This document shows, in pieces, positions 18,318 to 26,833 of a stretch of DNA of 64,000 nt. The position numbers were made by a program, and so were the translations under genes. Under the pieces are notes generated by a model that saw only the letters and a program-made list of their open reading frames with translations, was not told the DNA's origin and ran no database searches. This stretch comes from Sideroxydans lithotrophicus (GTDB lineage Bacteria > Pseudomonadota > Gammaproteobacteria > Burkholderiales > Gallionellaceae): assembly GCA_020723185.1 (NCBI GenBank), contig DYJI01000001.1, positions 62,001 to 126,000 of the forward strand. The letters run 5' to 3'. Numbering within the stretch: position 1 is the first letter of the stretch; each line of letters starts with the position of its first letter.

Positions 18318-19703
18318 GTGACCGACACACGACAGATGAACTTTCCCATCTACTCAGCCGATGCCCCTCAGTTCAGGTCATACAACCTGAACAACTTCCG
18401 CGACATCCCGCAGGTCGCCGGGCTTTCCGAGCAGCAGCGATTCGAGATAGAAGTGGTCGGCCATGTGCTGCCGTTCAAGGTGAACAACTATGTGGTCGAC
18501 CGGCTGATCGACTGGAACAAGGTGCCGGACGACCCGATCTACGCGCTGACTTTCCCGCAGCGCGACATGCTGAGCCCGGAGCACTACGAGGAGATGGCAG
18601 CCCTGCTGAAGCGCGGCGCGGACAAGGCCGAGATCAGGGAAGTCGCCAACCGCATCCGCATGCAGCTCAACCCGCACCCGGCCGGCCAGGCGGACCACAA
18701 CGTGCCGGAGATGGACGGCGAGCGCCTGCACGGCATGCAGCACAAATACCGGCAGACCATACTGTTCTTCCCCAGCCAGGGCCAGACCTGCCACGCCTAT
18801 TGCACCTTCTGTTTCCGCTGGCCGCAGTTCATCGGCATGACCGACATCAAGTTCGCCAGCCGCGAGGTGGAGAAGCTGGTCGAATATGTGAAGCGCAACC
18901 CGCAGATCACCGACATCCTGTTCACCGGCGGCGACCCGATGATCATGAGCGCGAAGAACCTCGCCGCCTACATCGAACCGCTGCTGTCGGCAGACCTGCC
19001 CAACCTGGTGAACATCCGCATCGGCACCAAGGTGCTGGCTTACTGGCCGCACAAGTTCGTGGACGACGACGACACGCAGGAGATGCTGGCGCTGTTCCGC
19101 AAGGTGACCGACAGCGGCAAGCAGCTAGCACTGATGGCGCACTTCAACCACCCGCGCGAACTGGAGAACGACACCGTGCGCCATGCCATCCGCAACCTGC
19201 GCGAGGCCAACGTGATGATCCGCACCCAGTCGCCGGTGATGCGCCACATCAACGACGATCCGGCGCTGTGGGCGCGCATGTGGGAAGAGCAGGTCAAGCT
19301 GGGCTGCGTGCCGTATTACATGTTCCTCGCGCGCGACACCGGCGCGCAGCATTACTTCTCGCTGCCGCTGGTGCGCGCCTGGCAGATCTTCCGCGAGGCC
19401 TACCAGCAGGTGTCGGGATTGGCACGCACAGTGCGCGGCCCCAGCATGTCGGCCAACCCCGGCAAGATACAGATGCTGGGCGTAGCCGATGCTGGCGACC
19501 GCAAGGTGATGGTGATGCGCTTCCTGCAGGGGCGCGACCCGGATTGGGTGCAGCGCCCGTTCTTCGCGGAATACAACGAGACCGCGACCTGGATAGACGA
19601 GCTGAAGCCGGCCTTCGGCGCGGAGAAGTTCTTCTTCGAGGAAGGACTGGAGCGGATGTTCAACGAACGCAACGACAGCAGCACTGCGGACGATTTCGAG
19701 TGA
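18318..19703 (+). CDS. KamA-family radical-SAM aminomutase-like enzyme, substrate unknown
   Basis: The 461-residue protein resembles lysine 2,3-aminomutase: a CxxxCxxC radical-SAM cluster at Cys158, Cys162 and Cys165 (CHAYCTFC), then LFTGGDPMIMS, IRIGTK, AHFNHPREL and RTQSPVMRHINDDP in family order. Where true lysine aminomutases have DAPGGGGK, with a substrate-binding Asp and the PLP lysine, this protein has RGPSMSANPGK; Lys383 can still hold PLP but the Asp is gone. The start is GTG at 18318, 8 nt after CAGGAG; ATGs further upstream lack a ribosome site. Next to sucrose and ion genes it might make a beta-amino-acid solute, but that is an inference. No acetyltransferase partner (ablB) is adjacent. 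Confidence 0.78.
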   Translation: MTDTRQMNFPIYSADAPQFRSYNLNNFRDIPQVAGLSEQQRFEIEVVGHVLPFKVNNYVVDRLIDWNKVPDDPIYALTFPQRDMLSPEHYEEMAALLKRGADKAEIREVANRIRMQLNPHPAGQADHNVPEMDGERLHGMQHKYRQTILFFPSQGQTCHAYCTFCFRWPQFIGMTDIKFASREVEKLVEYVKRNPQITDILFTGGDPMIMSAKNLAAYIEPLLSADLPNLVNIRIGTKVLAYWPHKFVDDDDTQEMLALFRKVTDSGKQLALMAHFNHPRELENDTVRHAIRNLREANVMIRTQSPVMRHINDDPALWARMWEEQVKLGCVPYYMFLARDTGAQHYFSLPLVRAWQIFREAYQQVSGLARTVRGPSMSANPGKIQMLGVADAGDRKVMVMRFLQGRDPDWVQRPFFAEYNETATWIDELKPAFGAEKFFFEEGLERMFNERNDSSTADDFE

Positions 19704-20591
19704 TCAGTCCCCGCCTGCGGCCTGCATGATGCGCAGGGGCGGGGCCTCACCATTCTTGCCCTGCCCGGCATACAGGGTGAGGTGCGGATAGGGGATCTCG
19801 ATACCGTGCGCGTCGAAGGCTTTCTTCAGCCACAGCAGGAAATTGCGCCGGACAGCCCATTGCTCCAGTGCCTCGGTCTTGAACCGGCAACGCACGACCA
19901 CGGCGGAGTCCGCCCAGTTCTGCACACCCTGTATATCGAGATCCTCCTGTATCTTCGGACCGAATTCTGGGTCCTGCCGGAACGCGGCCGCCGTCTCGCG
20001 CGTGACCCGGTAGACTTCGTCCAGATCCTCGCGGTAAGCGACACCGAACTCGATCAGCGCATAGGCATAGCCGCGCGACTTGTTGGTCAGGATGGTGATC
20101 TGTCCGTTGGGGATGTAATGCACATTGCCTTCGATATCGCGCAACGCCACAAAGCGCAGGGTGATGTCCTCCACCACGCCGGTCTTGCCGCTGATCTCGA
20201 CCGCATCGCCCTGGCGGATCTGGTTCTCGAGCAGCAGGAATATGCCGTTGAAATAATCCTGGATCAGGCTCTTCGCCGCAAAACCCACCGCGATACCGAC
20301 CACTCCCGCCGCCCCCAGGATAGGTGCGATGGAGATGCCAAGTTCACTCAGTGCCAGCATGCCGGCCACCAGCCAGATCAGCACGGTGGAGATGTAGCGG
20401 AACACGCGCGCCAGCGTCTCGTACCTGCGCCCGTCCTCAGCCACTACGATGCGGGTATGCATATAGTCGCGGAACACACGTATCAGCTTGCGGCTGAGCA
20501 CGAGCAGGAACCATGCGATGGCGAGGATGAGCAACACCCGCAGGATATCCTTGGGGATGTGCAGGCTGTCGATGATCGGGGTGATTTCCAT
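19704..20591 (-). CDS. MscS-family small-conductance mechanosensitive channel
   Basis: The 295-residue inner-membrane protein has about three transmembrane helices in residues 15-115. The pore-lining TM3 (ILGAAGVVGIAVGFAAKSLIQDYFNGIF, about 92-119) shows the Gly/Ala packing pattern, followed by the conserved beta domain (VEISGKTGVVEDITLRF, IPNGQI) and a C-terminal alpha/beta domain. It opens under membrane tension and releases solutes on hypo-osmotic shock. Its stop codon abuts the stop of the convergent KamA-like gene with no base between them. A TAGAAT -10-like box on the minus strand at 20622-20627 may drive it. Confidence 0.92.
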   Translation of the reverse strand: MEITPIIDSLHIPKDILRVLLILAIAWFLLVLSRKLIRVFRDYMHTRIVVAEDGRRYETLARVFRYISTVLIWLVAGMLALSELGISIAPILGAAGVVGIAVGFAAKSLIQDYFNGIFLLLENQIRQGDAVEISGKTGVVEDITLRFVALRDIEGNVHYIPNGQITILTNKSRGYAYALIEFGVAYREDLDEVYRVTRETAAAFRQDPEFGPKIQEDLDIQGVQNWADSAVVVRCRFKTEALEQWAVRRNFLLWLKKAFDAHGIEIPYPHLTLYAGQGKNGEAPPLRIMQAAGGD

Positions 20592-20664
20592 GCCAGACTC
20601 CAGCTTGTTGTCCGAGTGCCGATTCTAGCGCATGCGGCGCGCAGAGCTGTCATATTGGCTCGGG

Positions 20665-20670
20665 TATAAT
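20665..20670 (+). promoter_or_regulatory. -10 box for the antiporter/MscS gene cluster
   Basis: TATAAT in CGGGTATAATCGCGCC lies 28 nt upstream of the antiporter ATG and ahead of its AGGAG ribosome site. No good -35 hexamer is seen at standard spacing. It may serve the long plus-strand run of ion-transport genes. Confidence 0.45.
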
Positions 20671-20697
20671 CGCGCCCCATCCATTGCAGGAGCATCC

Positions 20698-21966
20698 ATG
20701 TCCACCACCATACTCGTCATCGGCCTGATGGTGTTCTTTGCGCACTTTTTGTCGCTGCAATTCTCCCGCACCAACATCCCCGACGTGCTGGTGCTGATGC
20801 TGATCGGCATCCTGCTCGGCCCCGTGCTGGGCATCGTGTCGCCCGAGGATTTCGGCAAGGTCGGCTCGCTGCTGGCCACCATCGCGCTGGTGGTGATCCT
20901 GTTCGAGAGCGGCACCTCGCTCGACCTCGATGTGCTCGGTCACTCCATCGGCACCACCGGCTTCCTGTCCGTCGCCTGCTTCGTGCTGACCACGGCGGTG
21001 GTCGCGGCGGTCGGCATGTCCCTGCTCGCCCTCGACCTGATGCCCGCACTTCTGCTGGGCCTGACATTGGGCGGCACTTCCTCAGCCGTGGTGATCCCCA
21101 TGGTGGGTGCGCTGAAACTCTCGGAGAAACCGGCCACCGTGCTGGTGCTCGAATCCGCGCTGACCGATGTGCTGTGCATCGTGGGCGTGTTCGCCATGCT
21201 GCAGATCATGACCCAGGGCGATGTGGCGGCCGGCAAAGTGGTGGGCGGCGTGATGGCGGCGCTGATATTCGCCGCCGTGTTCGGTGTGGTGGGCGGCATC
21301 GGCTGGCTGCTGGTGCTGGGCAAGGTGCGCGACTTCCCCAACACCATCTCGTCCACGCTGGCCTATGTGTTCATCGTGTACGGAGCGACCGAAGCGCTCG
21401 GCTTCTCCGGTGCCATCGCCGCGCTGGCACTGGGCATCACGCTGACCAACTTCCAGAAGTTCGGCCTGCACCGCATCCCCAATCTGGACAAGAGCATCGA
21501 GCCGCTGAACGAGGTCGACCTGATCTTCTACCGCGAGGCGGTGTTCCTGTTGAAGACCTACTTCTTCGTCTACCTTGGCATCTCCATCCACTTCGGTGCC
21601 ATCGGTCCGGCCACGGTCGCCATCGTGATGGTGCTGCTGGTCTATGCGATGCGCCTGCTGCTGACGCGCGTGGTGTTCCGCGACCCGGGCTACACCCTGC
21701 GCGATACCGCCGTCACCTCCATGATGGCCCCAAAGGGACTGGCGGCGGCGGTGCTGGCTTCGCTGCCATTGCAATACGGCATCGACGGCGGCGAGACGAT
21801 ACGCGACACCACCTACATGGTGGTGCTGTTCAGCATCTCGCTCACTGCCCTGCTGGTGATGCTCTACCCCGCACCGGCTGTGCGCAGCCTCTATTCGCGC
21901 CTGCTGGGCAAACCGCCGGGCGACACCATGAAGGTACCGGCCTTCGTGCCGCCTCCCGAATCCTGA
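20698..21966 (+). CDS. Cation:proton antiporter (CPA family)
   Basis: The 422-residue polytopic membrane protein has about 12 hydrophobic segments. It exchanges Na+ or K+ for H+ at the inner membrane. The FPNTISSTLAYVFIVYGATEALGFSGAIAALALGITL segment and VLESALTDVLCIVGVFA, with the paired acidic residues typical of CPA-type antiporter cores, are visible. There is no TrkA-N regulatory domain, unlike the KefB-like protein at 34267. The ATG at 20698 follows an AGGAG site; the longer frame reaches into the promoter. An MscS gene follows after 18 nt. Confidence 0.88.
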   Translation: MSTTILVIGLMVFFAHFLSLQFSRTNIPDVLVLMLIGILLGPVLGIVSPEDFGKVGSLLATIALVVILFESGTSLDLDVLGHSIGTTGFLSVACFVLTTAVVAAVGMSLLALDLMPALLLGLTLGGTSSAVVIPMVGALKLSEKPATVLVLESALTDVLCIVGVFAMLQIMTQGDVAAGKVVGGVMAALIFAAVFGVVGGIGWLLVLGKVRDFPNTISSTLAYVFIVYGATEALGFSGAIAALALGITLTNFQKFGLHRIPNLDKSIEPLNEVDLIFYREAVFLLKTYFFVYLGISIHFGAIGPATVAIVMVLLVYAMRLLLTRVVFRDPGYTLRDTAVTSMMAPKGLAAAVLASLPLQYGIDGGETIRDTTYMVVLFSISLTALLVMLYPAPAVRSLYSRLLGKPPGDTMKVPAFVPPPES

Positions 21967-21984
21967 CCGCGGACGGATAAGACC

Positions 21985-22893
21985 ATGACCGAACTGTTCA
22001 AGGACCTGATCTCGCACCCGATGTTCACCAGACTGGCCGAGCTCGCGCTGAGCCTGTTCTTCATATTCCTGCTGGTGCGCTTCGCCAAGCTGCTCGCCAC
22101 CAACAACATCGAGAACAAGGACCTGCGCTACAAGACGCGCAAGGCTTTCGGTCTGGCCGGCTATGTCCTCGCGCTGATCGTCGCGATCGCCATCTTCAGC
22201 AACCAGCTGTCCAACCTGCCGGTGCTGATCGGCCTGCTCGGTGTCGGCCTCGGCTTCGCCTTGCGCGAACTGATCCAGAGCCTGATCGGCTGGGCCGTGG
22301 TCACCTTCGGCAACCTGTACAAACCCGGCGACCGCATCAGACTCGGCGGCATGATGGGCGACGTGATGGACATCGGCCCTCTCACCACCACGCTGATGGA
22401 GTGCGGCGACTGGGTGAAGTCGGACCTGTACAACGGCCGCGTGGTATATCTGCCCAACAACATCGTGCTGCGCGAGCAGGTGCACAACTACACCGACAGC
22501 GGCTTCAACTATCTGTGGGACGAGATCACGGTGCCGGTGCGCACGGATTCCGACCACCGGCTGGCACGCGCCCTGATCCAGTCCGCCGGCGAACTCGTAC
22601 AGGCGGACACCATCGCGGCGGCCCGCGCCTCCTGGTCCTCCTTCACCCTGCACAACCGCGCCGAAGAAGCGCGACTGGATATCGTGGTGACCATGAGTTT
22701 CGACGCCAACTGGATCGAGTTCACCCTGCGCTATCTGGTGGACTACACGCGCCGCCGCAGCACCAAGGACAAGCTCTACACCGCCATCCTGGAAGCCTTT
22801 GAACAGACCGAAGGCAAAGTGAAGATCGCCGCGCCGGTAATGCAGCTGACCGAACTGCCCGAGATCCGCCTGCGCCCCGCCCAAGCGGAATGA
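21985..22893 (+). CDS. Second MscS-family mechanosensitive channel
   Basis: This 302-residue channel has transmembrane helices near 15-35, 52-70 and 74-100; the last is the pore helix (VLIGLLGVGLGFALRELIQSLIGWAV). The beta domain follows (YKPGDRIRLGGMMGDVMDIGPLTTTL, VYLPNNIVL) and then a C-terminal domain. Its pore helix and beta domain differ from the MscS at 19704, so it is a distinct paralogue rather than a recent duplicate. It is co-directional with the upstream antiporter (18-nt gap) and the downstream outer-membrane protein, suggesting a solute-release role during osmotic downshift. Confidence 0.9.
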   Translation: MTELFKDLISHPMFTRLAELALSLFFIFLLVRFAKLLATNNIENKDLRYKTRKAFGLAGYVLALIVAIAIFSNQLSNLPVLIGLLGVGLGFALRELIQSLIGWAVVTFGNLYKPGDRIRLGGMMGDVMDIGPLTTTLMECGDWVKSDLYNGRVVYLPNNIVLREQVHNYTDSGFNYLWDEITVPVRTDSDHRLARALIQSAGELVQADTIAAARASWSSFTLHNRAEEARLDIVVTMSFDANWIEFTLRYLVDYTRRRSTKDKLYTAILEAFEQTEGKVKIAAPVMQLTELPEIRLRPAQAE

Positions 22894-22918
22894 AACCCTT
22901 CGACACACTGAACCGACC

Positions 22919-23623
22919 ATGAGACCGTATCTGTTCGCCTGCCTGCCCCTGCTGTTCACCGTCACCGCCCTGCACGCCGAACCCATCGTCGCCGACCGCC
23001 CCGGTTTCAGCACCGGCACCTACACGGTCAGTCCCGGCCACTACAACATCGAGCTGGGCTTGCAGGCCGAGTCTGGTAGTCGCACATTGCCGTTGAGCAA
23101 TGTGCGCATAGGCCTGACGCCGGTCGCCGAACTCGAGTTGCAATGGGGCGGCTGGAACTTCGCCAACGGTGCCACGACTGTGGGCGACCTGACACTGGGC
23201 GGCAAATATCGCCTGCTCGATTCCGACACGCTGGACCTGTCGCTGCTGGGCCTGCTCACGCTGCCCAGCGGCAACAGCAACCCTGCAGGCAGCCGCGCAT
23301 CACCGCTGGCAGCGCTGTTGTGGAGCCATGATGCGTCCGGCCTGTTCGGCATGTTCCAACTCGCCAGCAGCAACCCCGGCAGCTTGCAGACCAACATGCA
23401 AACCGCCCTCGGCGCTTCCTTCACGCATAGCGACCAGCTCGGAAGCTACCTCGAACTGTATGCCGACCATCCGCTGAACCACACCGGCAACGACAGCGTC
23501 ATGGTGGACGGCGGCTTCGCCTGGCTACTGGACGAGCGCACCCAGCTCGACCTGCACCTCGGCCTGGATGTGAACGGCAACGCCGCCGACTTCATCGGCT
23601 TCGGCTTCGCCCGCAGCTATTGA
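22919..23623 (+). CDS. Outer-membrane beta-barrel protein of the MetA-pathway/transporter type
   Basis: The 234-residue product has a Sec signal peptide cleaved after LHA (about residue 20), then ADRPGFSTGTYTVSPGHYNIELG, the N-terminal signature of small outer-membrane proteins annotated as 'MetA-pathway of phenol degradation' or transporter. Alternating hydrophobic strands follow, and the C-terminus ends in an aromatic (FARSY), the usual barrel-insertion signal. The function of the family is poorly known. It lies 25 nt after the MscS gene on the same strand and 88 nt before the Mrp operon. Confidence 0.75.
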   Translation: MRPYLFACLPLLFTVTALHAEPIVADRPGFSTGTYTVSPGHYNIELGLQAESGSRTLPLSNVRIGLTPVAELELQWGGWNFANGATTVGDLTLGGKYRLLDSDTLDLSLLGLLTLPSGNSNPAGSRASPLAALLWSHDASGLFGMFQLASSNPGSLQTNMQTALGASFTHSDQLGSYLELYADHPLNHTGNDSVMVDGGFAWLLDERTQLDLHLGLDVNGNAADFIGFGFARSY

Positions 23624-23638
23624 CCAGACAACCGGCCG

Positions 23639-23711
23639 CTTGCGCCGCGCCTAACATATCCGCCGCTCCGATTCCATGCACACTTTGCGCCAGCTTGGCT
23701 AACATAGCCGC
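23639..23711 (+). repeat. Imperfect direct repeat just upstream of mrpA
   Basis: Two copies of a TTGCGCC...CTAACATA(T/G)CCGC pattern occur at 23640-23663 and 23685-23711, the second ending at the mrpA ATG. They are about 45-48 bp apart, with 4 bases (GCGC) between the blocks in the first copy and 7 in the second. They could be regulator sites or a small duplication; no clear promoter was recognised in this gap. Confidence 0.45.
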
Positions 23712-26507
23712 ATGGACCCGACCTCTTCCCTGATCTCGATCCTCGCCATCGCCCTCACTGCCAGTCCGCTGCCGCTGCTGATGCAGCGCTACGGGCGTGG
23801 CTACGCGGCATTGGGCAGCGCATTGGTGATGCTTTGCTGTCTGGCGGTGTTGGCATCGCTGGTGATGCCGGTGATGGCGGGTGCAACCTTGCTGGCCAGC
23901 TTCGCCTGGCTGCCGGAATGGGGCTTGGCCCTGTCCTTCCGTCTGGACGGCCTCGGCCTGATGTTCAGTCTGCTCATCCTGGGCATCGGCCTGCTGGTCA
24001 CGCTGTACGCCTACTACTATCTGGACGGGCACGACAGACTGGGACGCTTCTACACACTGCTGCTGCTGTTCATGGCAGCCATGCTGGGTGTGGTGCTGTC
24101 CGAGAACCTGCTGTTGCTGGTGGTGTTCTGGGAACTGACCAGCCTTGCCTCCTTCCTGCTCATCTCCTACAAACAGGAGAGTTACGAATCGCGGCTGGCC
24201 GGGCGCATCGCGCTCGCGGTCACCGGCAGCGGCGGGCTGGCGCTGTTCGCGGGCGTGCTGCTGCTCGGACATATCACAGGCAGTTATGAGCTGTCGGTGG
24301 TGCTGGCCACGGGCGACCAGATACGCGCCCACGCGCTGTACGAAGTCATGCTGATACTGGTACTGCTGGGCATATTCACCAAGTCGGCGCAGTTCCCCTT
24401 CCATTTCTGGCTGCCGCAGGCGATGGCCGCGCCCACGCCGGTGTCGGCCTACCTGCATTCGGCCACCATGGTGAAAGCGGGCGTGTTCCTGCTGGCGCGC
24501 CTGCATCCTGCACTGGCCGGCAGCGAACCGTGGTTCTGGCTGGTCAGCGGCACCGGCGCGATCACGCTCGTGTATGCCGCCTACCTCGCTTTCTACCGTT
24601 ACGATTTCAAGGGCCTGCTGGCCTATTCCACCGTCAGCCATCTCGGCCTGATCACGCTGCTGTTCGGTCTGGATACGCCGCTATCGGTGGTGGCTGGTGT
24701 GTTCCACATCATCAACCACGCCATCTTCAAGGCATCGTTGTTCATGGCGGCGGGCATCGTCGATCACGAATGCGGCACGCGCGATATGCGCCGCGTCAAC
24801 GGCCTGTTCAAGTTCATGCCCATCACCGCCACGCTGGCCATCGTCGCCGCCGGTTCGATGGCGGGCGTGCCGTTGCTCAACGGCTTCCTCAGCAAGGAGA
24901 TGTTCTTCGCCGAGACCGTCGGTCATCCAGTGTTCGACGAGATGAGCTGGCTGCTGCCGGCCTTCGCCACGCTGGCCGGCATCCTCGCCGTGGCCTATTC
25001 GTCGCGCTTCATCCATGACGTGTTCTTCAACGGCGACCCGGTCAACCTGCCGCGCAAACCGCATGAGCCGCCGCGCTGGATGCGCGCGCCGGTGGAGGTG
25101 CTGGTGACGCTGTGCCTGCTGGTCGGCATCTTCCCGCAGTGGAGCATCGCCCCCATCCTGCACGCCGCCGCCGGTGCGGTGCTGCAACAACCGCTGCCGG
25201 CATTCCATCTGGCGGTGTGGCATGGTTTCAACGCGCCGTTCGTGATGAGTCTGGTCGCGCTGGCAGGCGGCATCGCCCTGTATGCCATGCGTCGTCCGCT
25301 GTATGCGCTTTACGACCGGCTGCCCACCGTCCACGCCAGCATCGTGTTCGAGCGCGCCCACGAGCGCTTGGTGGCGGCTGCGCGTTCCCTGCTGGCATGG
25401 GCGGATAGCGGATCGCTGCAGCGTTACCTTGCGCTGTTCTTCGCCTTCGTGCTGGCGCTGGGCGGCTGGGCCTGGTGGTCTGCGCCCGCCGCCGCGCTGC
25501 CTGTCGTCACGCAGGTCGCCGATGCCGCCAGCCTGGTCGCGCTGGGCATGCTGGCGGTGGCCGCGACGGGCGTGGTGCGCCTGCACCATCAACGCCTCAC
25601 CGCCGTGGTACTGACCAGCGTGATCGGCCTGATCGTGGCACTGACCTTCGTGCGCTTCTCCGCACCCGACCTCGCGCTCACCCAGCTCGCGGTGGAGGTG
25701 GTCACCATCGTGCTGTTGCTGCTGGCGCTGTATTACCTGCCGCCGAGCACGCCCGCCGAGGACGACATGCCGCGCCTGCTTCGCGACGCGCTGCTGGCTG
25801 TCGCTGCCGGCGTCGGTCTGGGCGCGGCGAGCTATGCCATGCTGACTTCCCCGTTCGAGACGATCTCGGGTTATTACCTCGCGCAGTCGGTGCCGGGCGG
25901 CGGCGGTAGCAATGTGGTGAACGTGATCCTGGTGGACTTCCGCGGCTTCGACACGCTGGGCGAGATCACCGTGCTGGCGATGGTGGGTCTGGCCGCGCAT
26001 GCCCTGCTCGACCGGCTGCTGCTCAAGACACCGGCGCACGACGGCGAAGGCCGCGCCTGGGCGAGCGAGCGCCACCCGCTGTTCCTGCAGATGCTGATGC
26101 GTCCGCTGCTGCCGCTGGCGCTGATGGTGTCGGTGTACATCTTCCTGCGCGGCCACAACCTGCCGGGCGGCGGCTTCGTCGCGGGACTGGTGACCGGTGT
26201 CGCGTTGATCCTGCAATATCTCGCCAGCGGCATCGGTTTCGCCAGCGCGCGCCTGCCGCAGCGGCTGCCCTTGTTCCTCGCGGCCGGCCTCGCATGTGCA
26301 GGCGGCATCGGTGCGGCAGCGTGGGCTTTCGGCTTCCCCTTCCTCACCACCACGCACGGCCACATCGCCCTGCCGCTGATCGGCGACATCGAGCTGGCCT
26401 CGGCCATGGTGTTCGACCTCGGCGTGTATCTGGTGGTGGTCAGCGTGGTGCTGATGGTGCTGGCGGAACTGGGCAAGTTGTCTGTGAACCAGGCGGAGGC
26501 ACGCTGA
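23712..26507 (+). CDS. mrpA: Mrp/Mnh Na+/H+ antiporter subunit A fused to subunit B
   Basis: This is a 931-residue polytopic protein. Residues 1-~500 match the NuoL-like antiporter domain (LLLLVVFWELTSLASFLLI, QFPFHFWLPQAMAAPTPVSAYLHSATMVKAG). Residues ~570-740 form the DUF4040/NuoJ-like part (FVRFSAPDLALTQLAVEVVTI, LVDFRGFDTLGEITVL). The C-terminal ~140 residues match MrpB (RPLLPLALMVSVYIFLRGHN, PGGGFVAGLV), so the A and B subunits are one polypeptide, as in group-2 Mrp operons. It is part of a hetero-oligomeric inner-membrane antiporter related to complex I and used for Na+ and pH homeostasis. Its stop overlaps mrpC by one base (TGATG). Confidence 0.93.
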   Translation: MDPTSSLISILAIALTASPLPLLMQRYGRGYAALGSALVMLCCLAVLASLVMPVMAGATLLASFAWLPEWGLALSFRLDGLGLMFSLLILGIGLLVTLYAYYYLDGHDRLGRFYTLLLLFMAAMLGVVLSENLLLLVVFWELTSLASFLLISYKQESYESRLAGRIALAVTGSGGLALFAGVLLLGHITGSYELSVVLATGDQIRAHALYEVMLILVLLGIFTKSAQFPFHFWLPQAMAAPTPVSAYLHSATMVKAGVFLLARLHPALAGSEPWFWLVSGTGAITLVYAAYLAFYRYDFKGLLAYSTVSHLGLITLLFGLDTPLSVVAGVFHIINHAIFKASLFMAAGIVDHECGTRDMRRVNGLFKFMPITATLAIVAAGSMAGVPLLNGFLSKEMFFAETVGHPVFDEMSWLLPAFATLAGILAVAYSSRFIHDVFFNGDPVNLPRKPHEPPRWMRAPVEVLVTLCLLVGIFPQWSIAPILHAAAGAVLQQPLPAFHLAVWHGFNAPFVMSLVALAGGIALYAMRRPLYALYDRLPTVHASIVFERAHERLVAAARSLLAWADSGSLQRYLALFFAFVLALGGWAWWSAPAAALPVVTQVADAASLVALGMLAVAATGVVRLHHQRLTAVVLTSVIGLIVALTFVRFSAPDLALTQLAVEVVTIVLLLLALYYLPPSTPAEDDMPRLLRDALLAVAAGVGLGAASYAMLTSPFETISGYYLAQSVPGGGGSNVVNVILVDFRGFDTLGEITVLAMVGLAAHALLDRLLLKTPAHDGEGRAWASERHPLFLQMLMRPLLPLALMVSVYIFLRGHNLPGGGFVAGLVTGVALILQYLASGIGFASARLPQRLPLFLAAGLACAGGIGAAAWAFGFPFLTTTHGHIALPLIGDIELASAMVFDLGVYLVVVSVVLMVLAELGKLSVNQAEAR

Positions 26508-26833
26508 TGGAAGCGCTCATCGCCATCGCGATCGGCCTGCTCACCGCCTGCGGCGTGTTCCTGATGCTGCGCGCGCGCACCTTCCCGCTGATCCTCGGAC
26601 TGACACTGCTGTCCTACGCGGTGAACCTGTTCCTGTTCGCCAGCGGCCGGCTGCGCATGGACGCGCCGCCGCTGATCCGCGCCGGTGCGAGCTACACCGA
26701 CCCGCTGCCGCAGGCGCTGGTACTCACCGCCATCGTCATCGGCTTCGGCATGACCGCCTATCTGGTGATGCTGGCGCTGCGCGCCTTGAGTGAATCGGGC
26801 GACGATCATGTGGATGCGAAGGAAAAGCAATGA
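26507..26833 (+). CDS. mrpC: Mrp antiporter subunit C (NuoK-like)
   Basis: The 108-residue protein has three transmembrane helices and the NuoK-like segment LILGLTLLSYAVNLFLFASG, followed by DPLPQALVLTAIVIGFGMTAYLVML, which is characteristic of MrpC. The ATG at 26507 shares a base with the mrpA stop, and the stop overlaps mrpD by 4 nt, so the subunits are translationally coupled. The longer frame upstream lies within mrpA. Confidence 0.93.
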   Translation: MEALIAIAIGLLTACGVFLMLRARTFPLILGLTLLSYAVNLFLFASGRLRMDAPPLIRAGASYTDPLPQALVLTAIVIGFGMTAYLVMLALRALSESGDDHVDAKEKQ

